Assembly: GCA_019055375.1 (NCBI GenBank)
Contig: JAHQIW010004068.1
Location: 26,376 to 90,375 of the forward strand
Origin: Parelaphostrongylus tenuis
Taxonomy: Eukaryota; Nematoda; Chromadorea; Rhabditida; Metastrongylidae
Length of the DNA: 64,000 nucleotides
Direction of reading: 5' to 3'
The notes under the pieces are model-generated. The model had not been told where the DNA came from. It did no database searches and worked only from the letters and a program-made list of their open reading frames with translations. Below, piece by piece: positions 22,840 to 34,844 of the stretch. Positions within the stretch are counted from its first letter, which is position 1. Each line of letters opens with the position of its first letter. The position numbers and the translations under genes were made by a program.

Positions 22840-25010
22840 ATCGAAGTTGTATAAGAAATAAGGCTTTTCCGCCATCCGTGGTCCCTGTTTCGACCACTCA
22901 AAATAAACGTATTTTTTGCTTGTCCCTAAAGGTTATACAGTTTGTTCCAGCATCACCTGTCACCTGGCACCTGTCGTCCCGTAGATCGTCGATGACTCGA
23001 GCGGGTACCAGCAACTCTTCCTTTTTTCCTATCGCATGCAAGAGTAGCCCAGTGGGTCTTCCTCGCTCTAGGGATTTGCTGAGCATCATATGTTTCTTCC
23101 ATCGCTTTCGTGAAGAAATCGGACCAACGGGTCAGTGGTCTTCCTTTATAGCGCTTGACGTCCGAATCCAGTCGGTAACGGCTCTCGTCCATCGGTTGTC
23201 GCTAAAGAGCATCACGTGTCCGCCCCCCTTTATTTTCGTTATCCTGGAGTGTAGAACGGCGTCTCTGATTTTCGATCGTTGACGAAGGTCGGAACTTCGG
23301 ATCCTTCCTCTCATTTGCGAAATACGGGATACTCTTAGCATCGACCTTTCGACTGCGCGTTCGATAACGGCAAGTGATCTTTCATCCTGCTTACGTAGCG
23401 ACCAGGTTTCTGCTGCATACGTTAGGGCAGGGATTATTGTCGAGTCGAAAAGGTGGGCACGGAGTAGCATGTTCTTTGTCCCCTTCACTACATCTTCGAT
23501 GCTCTTAAACGTTCCCCAAGCCGCTCGTTTCTCTCCTGCTCAATTCTGGGGCTAGGTCGTTCATCATGTTGATTTCACGACCTAGATAGATTTAACTAGA
23601 GCATTCGGAAATTGTAGTTCCGTTGAGCGTGAATGGGGCATAAAAATCCATCCGTTTTTCATAAACATTGTTTTCGTTAGATTCAGTTGAAGACCAATCT
23701 TTCCACAGGCGTTATCGAAATTAGTCAACATTTGTCCTCTTGGCTGATGTTTGGTATTATGAGAACGAGATCGTCAGCAAAGCGAAGATGGTTTAACTGC
23801 CGACCGTCAATTTTCACTCCCATTTCGTCCCATTCTAATGTCCGCATGACGTTTTGTAGGGTGGCAGTAAATAGTTTTGGCGAAATTGTATCGCCTTGTC
23901 GAACCCCTCTTCTTACGTCAATGGTGATATTGTTGTAAAATGGAGATATTTTGGTCGAGAAATCTTTATAAAGCTCACAAAGGATCATTATGTACCGAGT
24001 AGGGACGCCCTGGTTATCCAGAGCCTCTATAACCGCTTCTGTTTCCACTGAATCAAAGGCTTTCTTCAGATCGATAAAAGTGAGACAGAGTGGTTGTTTG
24101 TACTCTCGCGAAACTTCAATGAGTCTTGTGATCGTGTGGATGTGGTCCATGGTACTAAATCCTTTTCTGAACCCTGCTTGTTCGCATGGCTGTCCTTCGT
24201 CCAGTGTTCTGTCAATCCTGTTTAGGATGACTCGACTAAAGAGTTTATAGACAACGGACAGCAAGCAGATTGGGCGATAATTGCCTATGTCGTGAAGGTC
24301 TCCCTTTTTGAACAACAATACGGTCTTGCTGGTTTTCCACTGAATAGGGACCTTGCATTATGACAGGTAGCGAGTAAAGAGCCGAACCACGGTGTTGATG
24401 AGAACTGGACAGGTTCTTTAGGCATTCTGGTCTAATCCTGTCTAGACCGGGTGTTGTTCTGTTCTTCACCGACAATAGAGCATGTCGGATTTCGGAAAGG
24501 AGGATTGGTGGAACGACATATTCGTCCTCTTTCAATCTATATGACGGTAAAAGGACATGGCTAGCAAAGAGATCCGAGTAGTACTGGTGGATGATTTTCT
24601 ACATAGCCCTTCTCGAAGGTGTAAGTGTCCCGTCAGGAGATTGGAGTGCAATCAGCTTGGTCTTATAGTCAGCAAAGCCTCGCTGAGCTTTGCGAATGCT
24701 CTTCCCAGCTTCTGCAGCTTCTGCCATAACGTGCTGCTCTTCTCACTTTAAGGTCTTCTTTTATCGCTTCTCTGCATCGTTTCGCGAGTTCGGACGTAAG
24801 GTTTCGGTTGCCTGTAGCTCGTGCGATTCCACGTTAACGTATCAGCTCAAGTGTCTGCGGAGACAAGCGTCTCTTCGTGACCTTAGGACTCTCGGCTTTT
24901 ATAGCGCTAACGTGAAGATATTCAACAAGTTGATCGTATCCTTTGTCAATGTTGTCGACAGTCGTATCTTCCCAGGAGCCGACTAATGATTTAAATACAT
25001 CCCAGTTTAT
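22840..25010 (-). pseudogene. RTE-clade non-LTR retrotransposon, 5'-truncated and frameshifted
   Basis: RTE elements encode an apurinic endonuclease plus reverse transcriptase that copies element RNA at the insertion site. Reading the minus strand in pieces gives, in order: the linker (GSWEDTTVDNIDKGYDQL near 24,985), the RT entry segment (NRTTPGLDRIRPECLKNL near 24,450), KKGDLHDIGNYRPICLLSV, QAGFRKGFSTMDHIHT, FIDLKKAFDSVETEA, RRGVRQGDTISPKLFTATL, and the catalytic HLRFADDLVLI near 23,775. The thumb and C-terminal region follow (LTYAAETWSLRKQDERSL and 'RWSDFFTKAMEETYDA', 22,953-23,488). The endonuclease domain is missing, and several frameshifts and stops interrupt the frame (around 24,350, 23,720, 23,490 and 23,150). 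The longest intact piece is 23,725-24,318. It is dead. Confidence 0.92.
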
Positions 25011-25595
25011 GGCAGTTTTGCTTGCTTGCTAACCCAACACTTTGCTTACGTTTTGAAATAATCTTGGCTAACCACTCATCCCAATAAGCTCCTCTCAACT
25101 ATTTGAAAGTAAGCATAGCCCCTAAATTATCCCAATAACACTTTTACGCCTCTCAAGTCGTTGTCAACCTCATTAGTGTCACACTGTCATTGCTTAAGCA
25201 CTTCTCCAGCCTCCCATCGCATCTCCAGAAACTCAATTACTCTCCAAACATAGGTCAGCAATCCATTCTTATGTTGTTGATCTCCAATTCGGGCCTCAGA
25301 TGCCCCGTCAAAGTCGCCAACATCCGATCTCATTGCTTGCTCTCTTGCTTTATCTCATCTGCTCTTCTCTACGTTGATAAGCTTTAACCGAAGGTATGCT
25401 AAGCTCTCCTAGTAAATGATTTATATAATTCCTTACTGCCATATCAGCCCACATTCTAAGCATTGTGTCATTTTCAGCGTCATCAACATAATCTTACCCA
25501 TCTGGATGTGGAACTTATCCCACTTTCATTAAGTTACTCTCCAAATTCGTCTCAGTCGTCACTTTGCATTGTTTCATAAGTAACTCATTATAGCG
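25011..25595. other. Unassigned stretch upstream of RTE copy
   Basis: The endonuclease domain would be expected here if the RTE copy were full length, but no such motif can be read in any frame. Nothing else is recognised. Confidence 0.4.
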
Positions 25596-25599
25596 CTCA

Positions 25600-26840
25600 G
25601 CTAAGGTTGCTTGGTTGTGAGTAAGACCTGATTACCAAGATTAGGCAGTTATCTCTCTTTTTTGAAGCTGTAACCTCCTTATCTCATTTGAGTTGATAGA
25701 AACATTTTCAAAGTTTTCGACAAATAATGTTTTACCGGAAGTGTCCATCATAGTGAATCCTTTCAGCATGATCAGCAATGTATGAGGCGATCACTGAATT
25801 ATTGAGAATATCAAGGTCGAAACACATGCATCGGGCTTTATAAGTTTCCCTATAACAGACCACATAGATAGTTCATAAATGGATCCTTTCATTATTATTT
25901 GAGCCAACATGTCATGTGGTCTGGTAAGGGCTCTTGTACAGCCCGAGACACGTGTTTCGTCCTCACAGACTCATCAGCCGGGCAGAATCCGTCGTCTGTC
26001 GATCTTTTCATAGTCAGTTCTCTCGGGAGCGTCACACTCCTTAGATATAGTTATCGACGACCTAAGCTTTACACTCTATGTCAGGTGAAACATTCACCTA
26101 ACACAGAGTGTTTTCGCACTCGATTGCTAGAGAACTGACTATGAAAAGATCGACAGACGACGGGTTCTGCCCGGCTGATGAGTCTGTAAGGACGAAACAC
26201 GTGTCGGGCTGTACAAGAGCCCTTGCCAGACCATATGACATGTTGGCTCAAATAATGAAGAAAGGATGTATTGAAATTTGAGCGTGGTCTTAATAAAGCA
26301 CTCAAAAAAAAGTTCATAAAATGATTTTCAGGCATATTAAAAGCTGAGCCTGGTCTTAAGAGAACACTCGAAACAAAGGTATGATATATTAACGATACCA
26401 GCAAAGAGCAATCGAGTGTATAACACTGCCTGCCAATTCAGTGATATTTTCACTTAATGGAACGTGCAAAATGCTCCTCTTCGCCAAATCTACATGAAAA
26501 GTTGGGCTCCTTGTGAGAACTGGCTTAAAGAAAAACGAAAGATACCTCCCAACTGATGAGAATGTCAAGGTCGAAACACGTGTATCGAACTCTATAAGTT
26601 GCTTTATAGCAGACCAGATGCATGGCTCAAAAAAGAAATTAACAGATACGCTGAATTATCATTCAAGTCGCTATATTCAAGTGGCAGAAGAGTCAATGTA
26701 GACATAATGGGAAGAACGAATTGAAGAACTGAATGCTCGAGTTTCCTGTTGAAAATCTACTCACTTCTTGCAAATCCATATCTAAAAAGAGCACTTTTAA
26801 CAGCAAATTGGACTCTCTTGTTAGACGGCAACAAAAAATA
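25600..26840 (+). repeat. R2 composite repeat, copy 2, with R4 insertion
   Basis: The R2 order ('ggttgtgagtaagacctgattaccaag', 'attgagaatatcaaggtcg', 'acctcccaactgatgag') is interrupted by the R4 foldback at 25,881-26,395. It continues directly into the R3 element. Confidence 0.6.
25881..26268. mobile_element. R4 foldback element with about 140 bp arms
   Basis: The left arm (25,881-26,023) and right arm (26,129-26,268) are inverted copies differing at few positions. They share GGATCCTTTC-type ends, 'gagccaacatgtcat', an ACACGTGTTTCGTCC core and 'gatcttttcatagtcag'. The 105-base loop has no gene. A further partial R4 arm follows to about 26,395. Confidence 0.8.
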
Positions 26841-26844
26841 AATC

Positions 26845-27905
26845 GATCTCATTCGCTGGACAGGAAATGTTTATAGGAGATAAGTTAACATTCGCAAGCT
26901 TAAACTCCTTGTTGCAGCTCCACATAGCCGGTTCTCAAAAAAGTCTGGAGGCGTTTGAAGGAAATTCCTTGTGTTTAACATACGCCTTTTTCTCGTGATA
27001 CAGAGCTCTTTCTTTCGACTATTAGTAAGCATCCGATAGCGTTAACGGATAAAGGATAAAGCTCTCTGCGTTAATCAATCCCTGAGGGATGCGCTATGCA
27101 TTCGTCTTCAATTTTTAACTCGTTTGAGGTGATTTGAATGCATATCTGACCTTTACAATGACTCGCGGTGGCCTCTCGCTGCATCAGGTCAATGGAGCTT
27201 ATCCTCCCAGACAGGTGTGCGACCAGAAAGGTTATTTGCAGATTCCGGAGGGATGGATGGCGTGATGAGCCATGAGCGCAACATCGAACTATCGACTTGT
27301 GGGTGATGCAGAGTGCTAACCATTGTGCCACATGTGCTCTCGACAGCGTAATATTCACTGATTTCAACGCTGTGCTTATCTTCTAAAAAGATCGGTCCTC
27401 TGCAGTGCGGCAGGGTATATAAGTTGAATTCACACACGCTGGCAATTGACCTTTGACCACTTCACGGGCCGCTGGGTGAGGCGGAAAGTAAACTGACGCG
27501 GTGATGGATCGACTTTTCCGACTGGTCCTAGAAAGAACGACCTTTGTTGTGCAATTAGGTAATGTTTCTCCACTTTAAGAAAAATGTCCACATAAAACGT
27601 ATGACTCTCCTACTGAAACACTTTGAATAGTGCTGAGCTGCAGGGAAACTTTCTTTGCAGAAAAAAAGCACAGCGTTGGTATAAGCAAACATTACGCTAT
27701 CGGATGATTCCTAACGGTTCCGAAAGAGACCTCTGTCCGGCAAGAAATATGCGCGTGTAAAACATGATCTATTTTTGATTTTATACTACTACAGAAGGGT
27801 CTTTCTGAAAATCAGCCAAGACAATTTTAGCCAGATATTTAAGCTTTCGAATGGTTGCTAACACTACTACGAAAAGCTCCTTTCCAGTGAATGAGATCGG
27901 CTCTC
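26845..27905. mobile_element. R3 TIR element carrying SINE-A
   Basis: The left TIR (from 'gatctcattcgctggacagg', 26,845-26,990) and right TIR (27,750-27,905, ending 'ccagtgaatgagatcggc') are inverted over about 150 bases. A SINE-A in minus orientation sits at 27,046-27,340 inside. There is no transposase, so it is non-autonomous. About 0.77 kb would remain without the SINE. Confidence 0.75.
27046..27340 (-). repeat. SINE-A copy with target duplication
   Basis: This is a full-length copy. It is flanked by CGATAGCGTTAA (27,034-27,045) and CGACAGCGTAAT (27,341-27,352), a diverged target-site duplication. The plus strand shows the complement of the tRNA-like head ('gctaaccattgtgccacatg') at the right. 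Confidence 0.8.
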
Positions 27906-28109
27906 CATTTGACGCTGTTTGACAGAAAATCTCATCTTACAGCTGTCATCAACTGAGATTTTTTCAGACCATTATTTTGCTCTTGGAAAGAAGTTGGTTT
28001 CAAAAAATTGGGGTAAGAATACAATCGGTTTAATCAAAACCATCACGTTTGCGTAATGAAGACCAAGAGTTCAAAAGCCATGACGAGACGTTTGTCTCTA
28101 GAAACAATT

Positions 28110-30725
28110 TAGTTCATATACCATTATGGAATTATTTGAGCCAAAGGCAGTTGTCCACATATGTTTAACTTTGAAATATGCTGCAGAAAGCTATAAAAGA
28201 AGACTTTAAGGAGAGAACGGCTATAACTTTGGGCAAAGAAGTATACGGTGGAGGGACCATTCGCGACTTATTTTGAAAGTTCGCCACTAATAAGGCTAAA
28301 GTAATCACACTCCGATGCTCAAATGGATTATATGTCTTCTAGGAAGGCAGTAGGAAACATCATTAACGACTAGTACATAGTTATTTTCAGTAGAAAGACC
28401 GCTATGTGTACATGTGAGATAGAGGAAGATGAATTTGTCGTCTTACCGGTCCTTCCCCCGCAATCCGACTTGCTATTTCGTTGCTGAAAATCGAACGATA
28501 CCTGGTGCGAGAGAGTGTAAAACTTCAACAGCTGTAAAACTTTTGGAAATATCTGGATAATACCCTGGCTTAACTTCTCACGCGTTATATCTTGGAATGA
28601 AAAGTTCTCGAGTCAGCCAAAGATCTATACAAACGCGACATTGTTCAGAAAGAGAAATCTTCTTCACATCGGCAACTAACGCCAGCTCTGCTTGCTACCT
28701 TCGCTTGTAATCTGTTCACTTAAATGATCCTGAGCAGAAGTAACAATGCACCGGACGAAACACAGGCATGCGTACCTCTCGGGTGGGATCATTAGCATAT
28801 CATGTCTTTCTTTTCGGGTGTTTCCATAAGACCACAGCTGAAATTTCAATATGCCAGATAATCATTTGTGAGCCACGCATGTTATGTGGTGAATTTCACT
28901 GGACATAGAGTGTGAAATGTTCGACATTTGTCTACTCTTAGTACAGAGGGCTGAGGGCCCGACAGGACTGGCTGAAGACGAGGGTAACTGCCCAGCGGAC
29001 GAGACCGTCAGGGTCGAAACACGTATAGCGGGCTCTATAAGTGAGCCTGTTTAACAGACCACATGACATGCGTGGCTCAAAAAATGATTCTCTGGCATAC
29101 TGAAAATTGAGCTGTGGTCTTAAGAAAACACTCGAAAAGAAACGTGATAGCAATTCCGTAGAAGAGACTTCCAGGGAAAGATTTGAAATAAAAACCGCTG
29201 TCGTGAGGATGATGGAAAACTACGATAATAACAGAAGAGGAGAATCAGTGAAGATAGCTAGAATGTCCATTAGTTGAAATGGCCATACTACGAGTTATGG
29301 ACCGATAAGACGGTGATGAGACAAGCGTGGTCGCGAAAGTGTGAACGCAGGCAACTTCGAGCGCACGACGTGTTTAAGCGAATTGCTGGAATTCTTATCA
29401 ATAGATCAACGATAAAGAACATGAAGTTGAATCATGGGCTGAGTTTACGTGGACCTAATTGCGCAAAACGTCAAGGAGGCCTAAATTATTTCTCTAGTGG
29501 AACTTCATTTAAAATTCACTTGTCTTCTTGATAACACGAACAATTTGAAAGACAACAAGCCCGCAATTGATGCTCTGCTTCGCAGCTTGAAGAAATCATT
29601 AGAAGGAGACTTTCAATAATATGATCAGATTTTGTGGTTGTCGTATCCTAAATCACATTAGTGAGGTAATTAATGTAGTAATGCAGAAAACACAGTGACA
29701 CAGAAACTGTGCAGCTTCCTTTAGATGTTCCCAACACTAAAGAAACCTAAGTCCAGTCCCTTAGTAACTTCTCGGGTTTATGCATTGTACGTTTGACTCG
29801 TACTTAGAAAACACAAGTCTTATGAATGACATTCTTAAACTCATAAGAAGTAATCAGAGCCATGCTCTTCTAAATGAGAAACGATAAAAAGCCCGCCTAA
29901 TATTTCAGCATTTGAGGGGGATCAAAAGAGATTCATTCAACTGTTGAGATGAGAAAAATCTATTACTCCCAATAATGGACACAGTGCTTACGTTAACAGA
30001 GAAGAGATCCTGAGCTGAAAAGTTACTGTTCAAGAGAAGCGATTAAAAACCTTTTGGTGGAGAGATCCAATCTCTTGATCCCTTGGGATTTAAGACATTG
30101 ATATCTTGAGTGTACAACTCTAATGGGCACCGCATAGCATAGATGCATTATCACTAAATCAGAAAAGAAAGCTCCAATAGAGGTGGCCTGGATTTTTACT
30201 AAAAATCACCTAAAGCAGTGAAGAATGCTTATGATAAAGTGCGTGTAGCGAAAATAGCAGTCAATCTCCGTGGATACGAATGATTAACACACTCTGAAAG
30301 AGGCAGAACGCAGCTCCTTCGTCTGTTCTATACTGTATATGGATTTCGATTCTCATGGAGATAGTATCACTTTTGAGAAGAAAAGAATATTTGCAACAAG
30401 TCTAAACGGTAATCGCTAATGTTATCAGTGGTAAAAGAACCTTTCGAAATCTTATGGTCCAAAGCTCGACACCTGAATTCGCAACTGTAATTTTATCAGA
30501 AATCAATTACCACTGGTATCTGATGGCTGTAAGTGCATCTGTGCAGAGGTGTTAACTTTTTCCCTCCTTATAACGAAGTCATAGCCTTACGAGAAAAGAT
30601 CGCTCAAAAAGCGTGTTGGAAGTACATGTGCACCATAGCTGAATCAAATCGTAATTTGCAGGAACTCACACAGGACCTCAGTATGGTTTTCGGAAACATC
30701 AGAAGTTGTCAGCCCCATATACTTT
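28110..30725 (+). pseudogene. Ancient RTE-like retrotransposon relic, R2 copy 2 tail
   Basis: It is very degenerate, and fragments in several plus-strand frames follow RTE order. These are YKKDFKER near 28,195, LLTRYILE near 28,580, KSSSHRQLTPALLATFACNLFT near 28,660 (compare GNYRPICLLSVVYKLF in the better copy), and GDSITFEKKRIFATSLNG near 30,360 (compare GDTISPKLFTATL). It is homologous over most of its length to 62,165-63,560. It is interrupted by an R4 element at 28,800-29,150. An open frame at 29,274-29,531 lies within the duplicated part but has no known motif. Confidence 0.5.
28800..29155. mobile_element. R4 foldback insertion in RTE relic
   Basis: The left end 'tttcttttcgggtgtttccataagaccac' and right end 'gtggtcttaagaaaacactcgaaaagaaa' are inverted. 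The core 'gtcgaaacacgtatagcgggc' lies near 29,013. The interior carries 'ggctgaagacgagggtaactgcc'. The homologous RTE relic at 62.7 kb lacks this insert. Confidence 0.65.
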
Positions 30726-30929
30726 AAAAGATCTCTTGCATTTACTCCACCTTGGCAAACTGCTCATAAATTGAACTGCAACTTACCCACCACTTTTACT
30801 AATCAGCTCTCCATAATTACTTAGTATTTTTTTCTATCTTCAAAAAGGTTACTGTAAAAGGACAGTGTGTTGCTAGAGATTGTTCTATTGCACACTTGGA
30901 TACGGACCTACTACGATCGCTTGAAATTC

Positions 30930-31590
30930 AAATGAGATGAGCTGCTGCAGATTGATCTCTCGATGGCCAACTCATCAATTGACCGAAAACGATCGCTTGT
31001 AGCGCGCGAGTGTGGCCATCTGCAAAAGATTCCTACTACGAACGCACAGGCATCCTTTCTCAAGTCGATCATCCCAGGATGTGAGTCTAGAGTCTACTAC
31101 GAGAGCAACAGGACCCGTGCCTACTGATTACCTTGAGACAAAGACCCGCCAATTCAAACAAAGCTAAGTCCGTGTTAGAAGGAATACACTCCCGGTTTCC
31201 TGTGGCAGCGCATGCTGTTTTGAGAACTGTTCGACAACAAGCAAACAACCGCTGCTGACGTCTACGAGATACAATTCCGGGAGTTAGATGACGCTGTACG
31301 AGAGAGGCGTCGAAAATAAATCAGTGTCGCTTTCTTCAGAATAACTGTCGATGTCAGAATGCAAAGTCGACTTGTGACATTTTCAAGAAACTGAGGTGGT
31401 TCACGTATCACATCCACAGTATAATCTAATCTTTTTCCAACCTATTTTCATTCTTCCGTGCCCTAGAGCAGCACTTACGAAAGAAAAGACATCATGACTA
31501 CGACCATCTCAAATGTGACTGCACCGACTTCTTTGATCGCCATCCTCAATCTTTCTTGGGAGAGAGCACTCAACGTCAAGCAGCACATAA
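30930..31590 (+). pseudogene. Mariner transposase relic, catalytic domain
   Basis: Plus-strand pieces in shifting frames match mariner order. VAICKRFLLRTHRHPF is followed by FLKSIIPGCESRVYYES (the usual first catalytic motif GDEKW reads GCESR here). NKQTTAADVY and FRELDDAVRERRRK come next. At the end, ALEQHLRKK and FFDRHPQSFF appear in a shifted frame. The second and third catalytic Asp motifs are not readable. It is dead and older than the 8.3 kb copy. Confidence 0.7.
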
Positions 31591-31599
31591 CTGAAAACC

Positions 31600-32130
31600 A
31601 TTAGTTACGATGGTGATTATATTGTTGATGAAATGAATCCTTTGAATAAGCAGCAATGACTGAACAAGTGTTGAAGTGCTGAAGAAGTTAAGAGACATCA
31701 ATATTTGCTCACTATTTTTTACTACCTCATCGTACAACCGACTAAAATTATGTAGGATTTCAAGATCATTTCACGTCAATTCAGGAGAAATAACAATGTA
31801 ATCAAAATAGTGAAGGCACAGAATTTTGCTAAGATTACCAACACTTACAATGCTTAAAATCAAAGCGAAGGTTAGCAGTGGAATGATTCTATTAATAATA
31901 TGAAGTATACCTGGAGTTGAGCGAAAAGTTCTGGAAAGCTTTTGAAAGTTTTGTTTTATAGGCAATCTAACAACAAAAACAGTAATGACTATTCTCAAAG
32001 CATAGAACAATATTGTCCAGGGCCTTACGTCATCGTTTTGCAAAATTCCCAATCTGCTCAAACTACCTTACCGGCTCCTTTGAATAGAAAAACTTTCAGA
32101 TCTTTCATCAAATTCGTGATTCAAATTGAC
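31600..32130. other. Unassigned stretch between two mariner relics
   Basis: Overlapping open frames on both strands (31,771-32,061 minus and 31,942-32,256 plus) have no recognisable content. Part of this may be the decayed middle of the minus-strand mariner at 32.1-32.5 kb. Confidence 0.3.
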
Positions 32131-32139
32131 GGTCATTTA

Positions 32140-32500
32140 AGAAGTGCTGCGTTCATCGAAAGAGGTTATGATCGGGTGGTGCTCACGCAGATCCCGGCGA
32201 GGATTCTTGTGGACAAAATCAATTTGGTGCAACTTGCTGTCAACGGTCCGCTGTAAAATATGAAGCTCTTGAGCTAAATCACGAGTGCTCGATAAGGTCT
32301 CAGCATCCAAGGTAGCTCGTAAGTTACTTCCATCTAGAATAGATTTTCGATCAGGAAAAGGCATGCCTTCCACATGAAAACTGCTTGCTTCAATAGCATA
32401 AACCATCTGCCCACAGTCGATTTTGTTGCCGTACCAGCACCTTCACCTCATTGATCTCGTCTGCGCCTTTAGGAATCGTTGACCCTCTTCTTCAATGGCG
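32140..32500 (-). pseudogene. Mariner transposase relic, N-terminal DNA-binding half
   Basis: On the minus strand, ATKSTVGRWF (near 32,425) is followed by KSILDGSNLRATLDAETLSS and then TRDLAQELHILQRTVDSKLH and QIDFVHKNPRRDLREH in one frame (32,137-32,406). This is the second helix-turn-helix and linker of mariner transposases ('TRELA.ELGVS..TV...L...G'). The catalytic half does not follow. It faces the other mariner relic 0.6 kb away, so these are separate insertions. Confidence 0.75.
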
Positions 32501-32925
32501 GCGGATCAGCTCACGCAAATGACACTGTTCAGTGGGCATTCTGGAGTGGAAATTCAGGGGCTGGATAGATATATACAAAACTATAAATGAGAAACGAGGC
32601 AAAGATGCAAAAATAAAACTTTCAATAATTTCCCAGAACTTTTTGCTCATTCTAATAGATAAGTAGCATAGTAGGCCCAATTATGAGCAGATTAAAGATG
32701 TGTTATGCATTGCCGAGGCCACAGGCAGTATGGCACACCAAACCATATTTTAGTCTGCCTACAAATAGTCAAGAAACCTACTGCGAACAGAACAGTTTTA
32801 CCTATTCGGCGGCTATCTGCTGAAGTCATCCAAATATGGTAGCCCTCAAGCCCACATACAGCTTATATTGTCCTTATGATAATGATATATTATAAATTTT
32901 TACATATTACATAATCGGTCAGAAT
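32501..32925. other. Nothing recognised
   Basis: AT-rich sequence without repeat match or gene signal. Confidence 0.3.
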
Positions 32926-32929
32926 TTTT

Positions 32930-33175
32930 TTTACTTCAGGCGCTTCAAGCGGTGATATGATGTTATAAAGATAACCAATGATGTAGAGTGATATGCAAAA
33001 CCTTTTGTGTCAGGCAGGGCTCCAACACACATTTCACCCTATTCGGGGACGCATGGTTACTCCCTCGGACCACCAACGCCTGTTTTACCATCAATCTTTC
33101 TATGCTACAAAGCATCTATTTGTCAGTAACCACCCGACAACGGTATGGCAGGGGAAGTTGTTATCGATATTGAAC
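32930..33175 (-). repeat. SINE-B copy
   Basis: It starts 'acttcaggcgcttcaagcgg' and 'tgatgttataaag'. The tRNA-like unit follows in complement ('gcaaaaccttttgtgtcagg', 'ggctccaaca', 'ggaccaccaacgcctgtttt'). A small perfect inverted repeat around 'ctaccgctcgaagcggtag' lies just after it, near 33,229-33,247. Confidence 0.65.
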
Positions 33176-33254
33176 CTTCTCACAATGACAGATAAGTTTT
33201 ACATAATAAAACAGAACTACTTCCGTTTCTACCGCTCGAAGCGGTAGTTGAAGA

Positions 33255-33455
33255 CAAAGGATAAAGTTTTCGGCGTTGATCAATCCCTAAGTGAAGCGTC
33301 ACGCATTCGTCTCCAATTTTCAACTTCATTTGAGGCGATTGAATGCATATTTGGTCTTTACAAAGATTCTCAGTAGCCTACCATTGAACCGAATCATTGT
33401 TGCTTATCCTCCCAGACAAGTGTAAGATCATTCTGGTACCAATTTACCGACGATC
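33255..33455 (-). repeat. SINE-A copy, truncated
   Basis: The 3' tail ('acaaaggataaagttttcgg') and body through 'taccaatttaccgac' are present; the tRNA-like head is missing. It abuts the left end of R1 copy B. Confidence 0.65.
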
Positions 33456-33599
33456 TCGTGTGCGTTCGATTACTTAGGAAAATAAAATTTTGAATTTTCA
33501 AATCAAGTTCGGAAACTTAGTTGGGGATCAAATAATACTATAAAACTCAAAATAGTAATGTGCTTTAATCAACTACGATTTTTTTTCCTTATTTCGCTT

Positions 33600-34270
33600 A
33601 TACTTCGCTGGACAGAATTCCTTCTTCAAAATGCTAGCACTTTGTCGATAACACAAGTCCCGAAGAACTCAAAAATGTGCTTGCTTTTTGATAAAGCTCT
33701 TTTGATAGCCCTGTAGAAGACACCAAAAATTTGTGTTTTACACCTCGCAGGCGAGAGATCTTCATTGGACTATTAATAATCATACAATAGCGTGAGACTC
33801 AAGGATTTCAACGTTGTGCTTATTTTGTGGAAAGACCGTTCCTCTGCATTGTAGCAGAGAAAACAGTATCGAGCTTCACATATTCGGCGAACTTGTTTAC
33901 CATTTAATCTAGAAGCCGGGGATTCGGACGAACGCCCAATGCCGTAACCTTCAGATATGTAAGGCGTAACTTGTTAATTAACTGGAAATTTTTTTTTCTG
34001 CTTTGAAAGAAACTCCAGATAAGACGATTGGCCTAGATACTATGAGATATCCTCTACACGTTCCGCTTTTCGTGCTTCCAGCCAGCTATACGCATGACAA
34101 AAATAAAGGTGGCGGAGGAGGTAGAATAACATTTTTTTCTCAATAGCACAGCGCTAAAAAGACTTTTTCGAAAAACGACCACGTAGGCGTTAGCCACAGA
34201 CGTAAGCTTTCGATTGGTTACTAGCACTCTTATGAAAAATTCTTGTACAGCAAATAAGGTCAAATTTTCT
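33600..34270. mobile_element. R3 TIR element nested in R1 copy B
   Basis: It is equivalent to the R3 at 9,455-10,140, with the same inverted ends ('cttcgctggacagaat' and 'cttgtacagcaaataagg') and an empty SINE-A site ('catacaatagcgtgagactc'). Confidence 0.55.
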
Positions 34271-34844
34271 TTTGTTCTCTGATAACTAAATTGAATCATA
34301 TAATCCGTAAAACGACAGGAGAAAAAATGTTCTGTTATCATATAGGTCCCAACACCTAAAATACACTCACCATTTGCAAGTAATGATTCTTTGGTATCCA
34401 ATTTTCCAACCACTATTATGACTTTTGGCTCTTGTTCTAGCGAGAAATACCAGAATTTGAAGCTATGTATCGTAATTTCCTCTGTATAACTTATTACAAC
34501 TGACTGAATGGGAAAACATTAGAACTCTGAGGAAAAAAACTAGCGTTTTTTCCACCCCAAAAGACATCTTTGGAAACAAGAGCATATCAGCGGGTAGAGA
34601 GAATCGTGTTTTGTTAGAATAACGCAAGCAACTCGAAAGTCCCAGAAAGGAGGATAAAACTCCAATGAAACAACAAAATTGTGCACCGCTGCCCAATTCG
34701 CGTTGCGCGCATCGATTTCTATAGCCGTCCCTGACGGGCTAACAAGGGCCGCGAATCAAGTTAGACAACTTTCATAACGAATTAGTTTTTGGAGGAAACT
34801 CACGAAGAAATACTTCTTAGGAAAAAAGTTGTACCTGTTGACTT

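Noticed and set aside
22776..23282. 168-codon plus-strand open frame
   Set aside because: It is the antisense of the RTE C-terminal coding region; the minus strand carries the recognisable protein.
25011..25595. Endonuclease domain of the RTE element
   Set aside because: No endonuclease motif could be read in any frame, so the element is 5'-truncated.
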